Assembly (NCBI RefSeq): GCF_021018895.1
Contig: NC_079372.1
Location: forward strand, 17,084,318 to 17,148,317
Reading direction: 5' to 3'
Length of the DNA stretch: 64,000 bases
From: Seriola aureovittata
Lineage: Eukaryota; Chordata; Actinopteri; Carangiformes; Carangidae
Notes under the pieces: generated by a model
Seen by the model: only the letters and a program-made list of their open reading frames with translations
What the model was told of the DNA's origin: nothing
Database searches by the model: none
Translations under genes and position numbers: made by a program
Shown: positions 26,801 through 38,800 of the stretch, piece after piece
Layout of the letters: every line of letters begins with the position of its first letter
Numbering within the stretch: the first letter of the stretch is position 1

Positions 26801-29800
26801 TTATTCCTTAGTATACTATGATTTTTTTTTGACAATTTTATGCTTTACTATACTATGACTTTTTTTGATACTTTTAGGCCATACTATACTATTACGTTAT
26901 TATGTGTTTTTATGCCTTACTATACTATGACGTTTCATCCAATACTGTACTATGACTTTTTTTTGACGTTTTTATGCCTAACTATACTATGACGTTTTAT
27001 CCAATACTATACTATGACGTTTTTTGACGTTTTTATACCTTACTATAATATGACTTTTTTGACACATTTATGCCTTACTATAGTATGATATTTTATGCTA
27101 TAGTATAATATGACGTTTTTTTTGACGTGTTTATGTCTCACTATAATATGATGTTTTTACACGTTTTTCTGCCAGAAATGGTGTGAGTGATTTCGTGGCG
27201 TAATGGTTAGGGCTGCTGCCTTGCAATCACAAGGTCACTGGTTTGAATCCTACCATCCTATTCTATGATGTTTTTTGACGTTTTTATGCCTTACTATACT
27301 ATGAAGTCTTTATGCCATGCTATACTATGATGTTTTTTGACCTTTTTATGCCATGCTATACTATGATGTTTTTTGACCTTTTTATGCCATGCTATACTAT
27401 GACGTTTTTTGATGTTTTTATGCCTTACTATAGTATGACATTTTCTACCATACCATACTATGACGTTTTTATGCCTTACTATACTATGATTTTTTTTGAT
27501 ACTTTTAGGCCATACTATACTATTACGTTTTTTGGTGTTTTTATGCCATACTATACTATGACGTTTTATCCAATACTATACTATGTTGTTTTTTGACGTA
27601 TTTATGTCTTACTATATTATGACATTTTTTGACGTTTTTATACCTTACTATACTATTAATTTTGTTGGTGTTTTTATGCCATACTATACTATGACTATTT
27701 TTGACACTTTTATGCCTTACTATACTATGACGTTTTATTCCATACTATACTATGATGTTTTTTGACGTTTTTATGCCTTACTATACTATGACTTTTTTTG
27801 ACAATTTTATTCCTGAGTATAATATGACTTTTGTTGACACTTTTATGCCTTACTATAGTATGACATTTTATGCTATACTATGACATTTTTTGAAGTTTTT
27901 ATGCCATACTATACTATGGCGTTTTATCCAATACTATACTATGACATTTTTTGCCGTTTTCATGCCTTACTATGCTACAACATTTTCATCCCATACTATA
28001 CTATGACGTTTTTTGATACTTTTAGGCCATACAATACTATGACGTTTTTCTGATGTTTTCATCCTTTGATATAATATGACTTTTTTTGACACTTTTATCT
28101 CTTACTATAGGATGACGTTTTATGCTATACTATGACGTTTTTCTGACGTTTTATCCAATACTATACTATGGCGTTTTTTGACGTTTTTACACCTTACTAT
28201 ACTATGATGTTTTTTTTATACGTTTTTATGCCTTACTATATTATGGCGTTTTTTGACGTTTTTATACCTTACTATAATATGACTTTTTTGACACATTTAT
28301 GCCTTACTATAGTATGACGTTTTATGCTATAGTATAATATGACGTTTTTTTTACGTTTTTATGCCATACTATACTATGACGTTTTTTGACATTTTTATGC
28401 CTCACTATACTATGACGTTTTTTTCTGACATTTTTATTCCTTACAATACTATGACGTTTCATCCAATACTATACTATGACGTTTTTATGCCTTACTATAT
28501 TATGATGTTACTATGACGTTTCTTGACGTTTTATCCTATACTATAATATGACGTTTTTTGATGTTTTTATGCCTTACTATGGTATGGATGATCTCTGGTG
28601 TAATGGTTAGTGCTATTGCCTTGCAATAACAAAGTCATCGGTTCGAATCCTGAGTGAGGGGCCATTTTATGTGGAAATAGTATGTTCACTATGTTTCTTC
28701 GTGGGTTCTCCCAGGCTACTTCCAGCTTGACATTTTAATGCTTTATTATACTTTAACGTTACATCCCTAATGCCGTTTTTTGAAATTTTTTTTATCTCTT
28801 ACTATACTATGACATTTTTGACGCGTTTATGTCTCACTATACTATGATATTTTTACATGTTTTTCTGCCTGAAACAGTGTGAGTGATTTTGTGGCGTAAT
28901 GGTTAGGGCTGCTGCCTTGCAATCACAAGGTCACTGGTTCGAATCCTACCATCCTATTCTACGATGTTCTTTGATATTTTTATGCCATACTATACTATGA
29001 CGTTTATGACGTTTTTATGACTTACTATATTATGACGTTTTTTGACGTTTTTATGCCTAACTATACCATGACGTTTTATTCAATACTATACTTTGACGTT
29101 TTGATGACTTACTATACTTTGACGTTTTTTGACGTTTTTATGCCATACCATACTATGACGTTTTTGACGTTTTTATACCTTACTATATTGTGACTTTTTT
29201 GACACATTTATGCCTTACTATATTATGACGTTTTTATACCATACTATACTGTGACGTTTTTTGACGTTTTTATGCCATACTATACTATGACGTTTTTATG
29301 TCATACTATACTATGACGTTTTTTGGTGTTGTTATGCCTTACTATACTATGACTTTTTTTTTACAATTTTATTCCTTAGTATACTATGATGTTTTTTTGA
29401 CAATTTTATTCCTTAGTATACTATGACTTTTTTTGACACTTTTATGCCTTACTATAGTATGACGTTTTATGCTATACTATGACATTTTTTGAAGTTTTAA
29501 TGCCATACTGTACTTTGATGTTTTTTGACTTTTTATGCCTAACCATACTATGATGTTTTATCCAATACTATACTATGACGTTTTTTGACGTTTTTATGCC
29601 ATACTATACTATGACTTTTTTGACACTTTTATGCCTTACTATAGTATTACGTTTTATGCTGTAGTATAATATGACGTTTTTTGACGTTTTTATGACTTAC
29701 TATATTATGACGTTTTTTGACGTTTTCAAGCCATACTATACTATGACGTTTTTTCACAATTTTATGCCTCATACTTTGACGTTTTTTCACTTTTTATTCC

Positions 29801-32800
29801 TAACTATACTATGACGTTTTATCCAATACTGTACTATGACTTTTGTTTGATGTTTTTATGCCTAATTATACTATGACGTTTTATCCAATACTATACTGTG
29901 ACGTTTTTTGACGTTTTTATGCCATACTATACTATGACGTTTTTTGGTGTTTTTATGCCTTACTATACTATGACTTTTTTTGACAATTTTATTCCTAACT
30001 ATAAAATGACTTTTTTGACACATTTATGCCTTACTATATTATGACGTTTTTTGACGTTTTTTTATGACTTACTATATTATGACGTTTTTTGACGTTTTCA
30101 TGCCATACTATACTATGACGTTTTGTGGTGTTTGTATGCCTTACTATACTACGACTTTTTTTTTTACTTTTTATGCCTAACTTTACTATGACGTTTTATT
30201 CAATACTATACTTTGACGTTTTGATGACTTACGATACTTTCACGTTTTTTGATGTTTTTATGCCTTACTATACTATGACTTTTTTTGACTTTTTATGCCT
30301 AACTATACTATGATGTTTTATCCAATACTATACTTTGACGTTTTTTGACAATTTTATGCTTTACTATACTATGACTTTTTTTGATACTTTTAGGCCATAC
30401 TATACTATTACGTTATTTTGTGTTTTTATGCCTTACTATACTATGACGTTTCATCCAATACTGTACTATGACTTTTTTTTGACGTGTTTATGTCTCACTA
30501 TACTATGATGTTTTTACACGTTTTTCTGCCAGAAATGGTGTGAGTGATTTCGTGGCGTAATGGTTAGGGCTGCTGCTTTGCAATCACAAGGTCACTGGTT
30601 TAAATCCTACCACCCTATTCTATGATGTTTTTTGACGTTTTTATGCCTTACTATACTATGAAGTCTTTATGCCATGCTATACTATGATGTTTTTTGACCT
30701 TTTTATGCCATGCTATACTATGACGTTTTTTGATGTTTTTATGCCTTACTATAGTATGACATTTTCTACCATACCATACTTGACGTTTTTATGCCTTACT
30801 ATACTATGATTTTTTTTTGATACTTTTAGGCCATACTATACTATTACGTTTTTTGGTGTTTTTATGCCATACTATACTATGACGTTTTATCCAATACTAT
30901 ACTATGTTGTTTTTTGACGTATTTATGTCTTACTATATTATGACATTTTTTGACGTTTTTATACCTTACTATACTATTAATTTTGTTGGGTGTTTTTATG
31001 CCATACTATACTATGACTTTTTTTGACACTTTTATGCCTTACTATACTATGACGTTTTATTCCATACTATACTATGATGTTTTTTGACGTTTTTATGCCT
31101 TACTATACTATGACTTTTTTTGACAATTTTATTCCTGAGTATAATATGACTTTTGTTGACACTTTTATGCCTTACTATAGTATGACATTTTATGCTATAC
31201 TATGACATTTTTTGAAGTTTTTATGCCATACTATACTATGGCGTTTTTTGACTTTTTATGCCTAACTATACTATGACGTTTTATCCAATACTATACTATG
31301 ATGTTTTTTGACGTTTTTATGCCTTACTATACTATGACTTTTTTTGATACTTTTAGGCAATACTATACTATTACGTTATCTTGTGTTTTTATGCCTTACT
31401 ATACTATGACTTTTTTTTGACACTTTTATGCCTTACTATACTATGACGTTTTAATCCATACTATACTATGACATTTTTTGCCGTTTTCATGCCTTACTAT
31501 GCTGCAAAGTTTTCATGCCATACTATACTATGACGTTTTTTGATACTTTTAGGCCATACAATACTATGACGTTTTTCTGATGTTTTCATCCTTTGATATA
31601 CTATAACTTTTTTTGACACTTTTATGCCTTACTATAGTATGACGTTTTATGCTATACTATGATGTTTTTCTGACGTTTTATCCAATGCTATACTATGGCG
31701 TTTTTTTTATACGTTTTTATGCCTTACTATACTATAACATTTTATCCATTACTATACTATGATGTTTTTTGACGTTTTTATGCCTTACTATACTATGACT
31801 TTTTTGATACTTTTAGGCAATACTATACTATTACGTTATCTTGTGTTTTTATGCCTTACTATACTATGACTTTTTTTTGACAATTTTATGCCTTACTATA
31901 ATATTAATTTTTTTGACACTTTTATGCCTTACTATAGTATGACGTTTTATGCCATACTATACTATGACATTTTTTGACACTTTTATGCCTTACTATAGTA
32001 TGACGTTTTATCCAATACTATACTATGACTTTTTTTGACGTTTTTATGCTTAACTGTACTATAACGTTTTATCCAATGCTATACTATGATGTTTTTTGAC
32101 GTTTTTATACCTTACTATAGTATGACTTTTTTGACACATTTATGCCTTACTATAGTATGGCGTTTCATGCTATAGTATAATATGATGTTTTTTTACGTTT
32201 TTATGCCTTACTATATTATGATGTTTTTTGACGATATTATACCATACTATACTATGACTTTTTTTTTACACTTTTATGCTTTACTATACTATGATGTTTC
32301 ATGACTTTTTTATGCCATATTATACTATGACGTTTTTAACCATGACATTTTTTTTTTTTTACATTTTTATGCCTTACTATACTATGACGTTTTTTGCCGT
32401 TTTTATGCCTTACTATGCTACAACGTTTTTATGCCATACTATAATATGACTTTTTTGACGCTTTTATGCCTTACTATAGTATGATATTTTATGCCATATT
32501 ATACTATGACGTTCTATGCTATAGTATAATATGACGTTTTTTTTTATGCGTTTATGTCTCACTAAACTATGATGTTTTTACACGTTTTTCTGCCAGAAAT
32601 GGTGTGTGATTTCGTGGCGTAATGATTAGGGCTGCTGCCTTGCAATCACAAGGTCATTGGTTTGAACCCTACCATCCTATTCTATGATGTTTTTTGACGT
32701 TTTTATGCCTTACTATACTATGAAGTCTTTATGCCATGCTATACTATGATGTTTTTTGACCTTTTTATGCCATGCTATACTATGACATTTAATGACGATT

Positions 32801-35800
32801 TTATACCTTATTAAACTATGACTTTTTTGGCATTTTTATGCCCTACTATAGTATGACATTTTCTACCATACCATACTATGACGTTTTTATGCTTTACTAT
32901 ACTATGATTTTTTTTTATACTTTTAGGCCATACTATACTATTACGTTTTTTGGTGTTTTTAAACTTATTAAACTATGACTTTTTTGGCATTTTTATGCCT
33001 TCTACCATACCATACTATGACGTTTTTATGCCTTACTATACTATGATTTTTTTTTATACTTTTAGGCCATACTATACTATGATGTTTTTTGACGTTTTTA
33101 TGCCATACTATACTATTACGTTTTTTGGTGTTTTTATGCCATACTATACTATACTATACTATGATGTTTTTTGACATGGCATACTAAGCATGGCATAAAG
33201 ACTTCATAGTATAGTAAGGCATAAAAACGTCAAAGAACATCGTAGAATAGGATGGTAGGATTCAAACCGAAAACGAAATCACTCACACCATTTCTGGCAA
33301 AAAACGTGTAAAAACGTCATAGTATAGTGAGACATAAACGCGTCAAAAAAAACGTCATATTATACTATAGCATAGAACGTCATAGTATAATATGGCATAA
33401 AATATCATACTATAGTAAGGCATAAAAACTTCAAAAAACGTCATAGTATAGTATGGCATAAAAACGTTGTAGCATAGTAAGGCATAAAAACGGCAAAAAA
33501 CGTCATAGTATAGTATTGGATAAAACGTCATAGTATAGTAAGGCATAAAAACATTGTTAAATAGGATGGTAGGATTCAAACCAGTGACCTTGTGATTGCG
33601 AGGCAGCAGCCCTAACCATTACGCCACGAAATCACCCTATACTATGATGTTTTTTGACGTTTTTATGCCTAACTATACTATGACTTTTTTTGACAATTTT
33701 ATTCCATACTATACTATGACGTTTTTTGCAGTTTTTATGCCTTACAATGCTACGTTTTTATGCCATACTATAGTATGACGTTTTTTGACGTTTTTATGCC
33801 ATATTATACTATGACTTTTTTTTTTAACATTTTTATGCCTTACTATACTATAACGTTTTATCCAATACGATACTATGATTTTTTTTGACGTTTTTATGCT
33901 TAACTGTACAATGACTTTTATCCAATGCTATACTATGATGTTTTTTGACCTTTTTATGCCTAACTATACTATGACGTTTTATCCAATACTATACTATGAT
34001 GTTTTTTTACGTTTTTATGCTTAACTGTACTATGACTTTTATCCAATGCTATACTATGATGTTTTTTGACCTTTTTATGCCTAACTATACTATGACGTTT
34101 TATCCAATACTATAGTATGATGTTTTTTGACGTTTTTATACCTTACTATAATATGATATTTTATGCCATATTATACTATGACGTTTTATGCTATAGTATA
34201 ATATGACGTTTTTTTTGACGCGTTTATGTCTCACTACACTATGATGTTTTTACACGTTTTTCTGCCAGAAAAATGGTGTGGGTGATTTCGTGGCGTAATG
34301 GTTAGGGCTGCTGCCTCGCAATCACAAGGTCACTGGTTTGAATCCTACCATCCTATTCTACGATGTTTTTATGCCTTACTATACTATGACGTTTTATTCC
34401 ATACTATGACGTTTTCTGCCGTTTTTCTGCCTTACTATGCTACAATGTTTTTATGCCATATTATACTATGACTCTTTTGACACTTTTATGCCTAACTATA
34501 CTATGATGTTTTATCCAATACTATACTATGATGTTTTTTTACGTTTTTACACCTTACTATACTATGACTTTTTTTTTTAATTTTTATGCCTTACTATACT
34601 ATAACGTTTTATCCAATACTATACTATGATGTTTTTTGACGTTTTTATGCCTTACTATATTATGACATTTTTTGACGTTTTTATACCTCACTATACTATT
34701 ACTTATTTTGGTGTTTTTATGCCATACAAAATATGACTTTTTTTGACACTTTTATGCCTTACTATACTATGACGTTTTATTCCATACTATACTATGATGT
34801 TTTTTGACGTTTTTATGCCTAACTATACTATGACTTTTTTTGATACTTTTAGGCCATACTATACTATTACGTTATTTTGTGTTTTTATGCCTTACTATAC
34901 TATGACTTTTTTTGACAATTTTATTCCATACTATACTATGACGTTTTTTGCAGTTTTTATGCCTTACAATGCTACGTTTTTATGCCATACTATACTATGA
35001 CGTTTTTTGCCGTTTTTATGACATATTATACTATGACTTTTTTGACACTTTTATGCCTTACTATAGTATGATGTTTTATGCCATACTATACTATGACATT
35101 TTATGCTATAGTATAATATAACGTTTTTTTTACGTTTTTATACCATACTATACTATGATGTTTTTACACGTTTTTCTGCCAGAAATGGTGTGGGTGAATT
35201 TCGTGGTGTAATGGTTAGGGCTGCTGTTTTGCAATCACAAGGTCACTGGTTTGAATCCTACCATCCTATTCTACGATTTTTGAAGTTTTTATGCCTTACT
35301 ATACTATGAAGTCTTTATGCCATACTATAGTATGACATTTTTTGAATTTTTTATGCCATACTATACTATGACGTTTTTTAATATTTTTTTTTGCCTTACT
35401 ATACTATGACTTTTTTTGACACTTTTATGCCTTACTATACTATGACGTTTTATGCCATACTATACTATGACGTTTTATGCTACAGTATAATATGACGTTT
35501 TTTTTACGTTTTTATGCCAAACTATACTATGACGTTTTTTGACTTTTTTATGCCTAACTATACTATGACGTTTCTTGACGTTTTATTCTATACTATAATA
35601 TGACGTTTTTTGATGTTTTCACTCCTTACTATACTATTGATTTTTTTTCTACACTTATATGCCTTACTATACTATGAATATTTATGCCATAGTATACTGT
35701 GACATTTTGTGATGCCATTATGGCCTACTTTACTATGACCTTTATTGATATTTTTATGCCTTACTATTGTATGTGTGATCTGTGGTGTAGTGGTTAGTGC

Positions 35801-38800
35801 TATTGCCTTGCAATAACAAAGTCATCGGTTCGAATCATGAGTGAGGGCCATTTTGTGTGGAAATAGCACGTTCCCTATGTTTCTTCGTGGGTTCTCCCAA
35901 GCTATGTGGGTGATTTCATGGTGTAATGGTTAGAGCTGTTGCCTTGCAATCACAAGGTCATTGGTTCAAATCATTCCATTCCGTGCTGTAACATTTTTTA
36001 TTCCTTACTATACTATGATGTTTTTTTACCTTTTTATGCCGTACCATACTATGACGTTTTATTCCATACTATACTATGACATTTTGTGATGCTTTTATGT
36101 CTCATAATATTATGACCTATTTTCATGTTTTTATGCCATACTAAATGAAGTATGGGTGATTTCATGGTGTAATGGTTAGGGCTATTGCCTTGCAATAACA
36201 AGGTCATTGGTTTGAATCCTAAGCCATGGGCCCTTTTGTGTGGAAATAGCATGTTCCCTATGTTTCTTCGTGGGTTCTTCCAGCTTGACATTTTAATGCC
36301 TTATTATACTATAACGTTTCACCCCTAATGACGTTTTTTGAATTTTTTTTATCTCTTACTATACTATGACATTATTTGACTTGTTTATGTCTTACTATAC
36401 TATGACCTTTTCACACGTTTTTCTGCCTCATATGGTATGGGTGGTTTTGTGGTGTATATACTAGTAGTTATATATTATGACCTTTTCACGTTTTTATGGT
36501 GCATATATCAGTAGTTATATATTATGACCTTTTTCACATTTTTATGCCCCACTACAGTACGGTTGATTTCATGGTGTAATGGTTAAGGCTGATGCCTTGC
36601 AATGACAAGGTCATTGGTTTGAATCCTGGGCCATGGGGCCCTTTTATGTGGAAATAGCATGTTCTCTATGTTTCTTTGTGGGTTCTTCCCAGCTACTTCC
36701 AGCTTGACATTTTAATGCCTTATTATACTATAACGTTTCATCCCTTATGACGTTTTTTGGATTTTTTTTTTCTTTTTTTATCTCTTATTGTACTATGACG
36801 TTTTTTTGACACTTTTATACCTTACTATACGATGATTTATTCATGGGCTGGCTTGGTTGACAGTGGTTAGAACAGTTTTCTCACAGTGAGAAGGTTCTGG
36901 GTTCGAACCCTGGCCTGTACATATATTTAATTCATGGAAATTCACATGTACATATATGTAATATATGGAATTTCACCTGTGTACATATATTACGTTTGTG
37001 TACAGGCATTCATGAATTTAAATTCAGATCTTATATGTTAATAAACTGATTGGTTGACAACATTAAAAAGCCAGTCTCTTTGTTTTGGAGGGTTGGCGGG
37101 ATTTTTGCGTCCATACAGATGTTGAGACCAAACTTACGCCCTTGCTTGAATGGTTGAATTGTGCTACTGTTGCTGAACACAAAGAGGAAAAATGTGACAA
37201 TGAGATATTCTTCATGACATGAAAAATACATTTTACCCTTGCTGCTGTGGTTGTTGACATTAGGAGGAGGTGTTGCCACCTTCAGGGCCAAGCCATATGC
37301 CCCCTGGAAAGAGTTACTGTCCCTGATCAGGAAGGTACCTGGCTCTCTCTCCTTCAGAGCTGTGATGGCTGCACCGAGCACAAACAAGATATTAGGAAAT
37401 TCTATATTCAGCAATTTCAATAAAACAAGATAGCGTAGCGAACTTTTTCTTAAAGTTACCTTGCTCTCTGGAGATGCCAGGCTTGTACCAGAACCTTGAA
37501 CTATCCTGGACAAACTTCACACTGACCCTGTTTCCATTCTCAGGCTCTGCAGAGGCCACTCCTTCATTCTGGCCTGTAGGGGGTGCAATTTCCCCCACAG
37601 TGGGGGAGAAGGTGACGTGGTGCTGATGTTGGGTGGTGCTGGCAGTGGAGGGAGGCACTTGGCCCACAGCTGGCCTCAGAGTCCCCACTCCTTCGGTGGG
37701 TGAACTCGGCTGGGCGGGCAGGTGGCGCTTTTCCGGCAGAGGCGGTTGGGGGTGAGGGAGGGGGATGGAGATGGTGGAGTAGTTGGAGTGGGAGGACGGG
37801 TGAAGCTGAGGAGTGTGAGCGGAGTAGCAGTGCCTCTTGTTAGTGTCCAGAGCAGCACTGTGCTCCATGGCTGGGTAGTGGTGATGCAGGGGTCCGTGCT
37901 GCTGAATGTGGTTCGGGTGTTGGGGGTCAGACCCACTCAACATCAACTTCCTACCCAGGGTGGCAAAGCCAGGAACTGGGGTATCAGAGACAGGGGAGCC
38001 CTCCATGCTGCTGGAGGCAGGCTGGGAGGATGATGATGAAGCTATGGTGGGGGATGCAGGGGCTTGGGTGTTGGAGGTGTTGGTGCATTTTGGGGATTCA
38101 GGGTGAGTTTCCCTAGTTGGATAGGATCCGTTGACCTCTGCTTGGATCGGTCCTGTGGTTTGGGCCTGGGTCTGACTCTGAGGCTGGGACATCGCCTGTG
38201 CCACAGTGGACGGCAGAGCAGCAGCCTCTGAGGGATGGGGGGTCTGGATAGTGAGAGGGCTAGGTTGGGGGTGTATATCTGGTGCAGTTGAAGCATGGAT
38301 AGGGGAAGAAGGAGCCTGGCAGCCTGGCAACGAAGAAGCCGAGGGCATATCTGGGCGACAGTGCTGCTGGTGGGGAGCTGCAAGGGATGGGTCTGATGGT
38401 GCAGTGCAGTGGTTGTGGGGTTCTGTTTGTACAGGTGTGGTTGTGTTTGACTGCGTGTCTTTGGTAGATGACGGCTCTGTGCTGCTTTTTTGGCTCTCCG
38501 GGGATTCCTGGACGATATTATCAGCTTGATAGTGTCTGTCCTGTGGCTGGGACGCCTCGTAGTCACTGCTGATGATGTCTGTGGTCCGGATCTCATACTC
38601 CCTCCCTCCTGGACTGGGGCTTAAATGGATAAATATGAGTATTACTGTCACAGATCTAGAGAAATGTTTCTAAAATTTCTACTCTAACCTCCTGAATCTT
38701 TTTAGTCATCAACTGATTGGTATTCTTAAGGGTCCCATATTGTATAAAGTGAGATATCCATGTCTTTTTTTGATTATAAAGCAGGTCTAGGTTCTATATT

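Larger units (their letters stand above)
22165..36842. repeat. ~14.7-kb satellite array inside the tns2 SH2 intron
   Basis: AT-rich tandem repeat with a basic period of about 36 bp. A common unit begins TATGCCATACTATACTATGA and continues CGT, a T-tract, GACG and another T-tract. Variants swap GCCATAC for GCCTTAC or CCAATAC, ACTATA for AATATA or AGTATG, and TGACG for TGACAC, TGACAA or TGGTG. The monomers are ordered differently in different stretches, so it is a mixed array with higher-order repeats, not a uniform one. Because 36 is a multiple of three, many short open frames of the type [12 protein letters not shown] appear. They stop within 60-94 codons and are not genes. tRNA-like cassettes interrupt the array. 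No family name is assigned. Confidence 0.95.

Noticed and set aside
22675..35000. Many 60-94-codon open frames with [16 protein letters not shown] proteins
   Set aside because: They are translations of the ~36-bp satellite, occur on both strands at the inverted patch, and lack splice context or any known domain.
37132..37162. A 29-nt exon-like segment (after CAACAG, before GTAAGT) downstream of the SH2 exon 37237-37368 in tns2
   Set aside because: It has good splice edges but would encode [10 protein letters not shown], which does not match the SH2 domain. The true continuation ([15 protein letters not shown]) is found at 21617-21712 with correct phase. It could still be a rarely used cryptic exon.
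37722..38529. Plus-strand frames opposite the tns2 linker exon
   Set aside because: These are shadows of a GC- and Pro-rich antisense exon. The minus strand matches tensin-2 and has matching splice phases.
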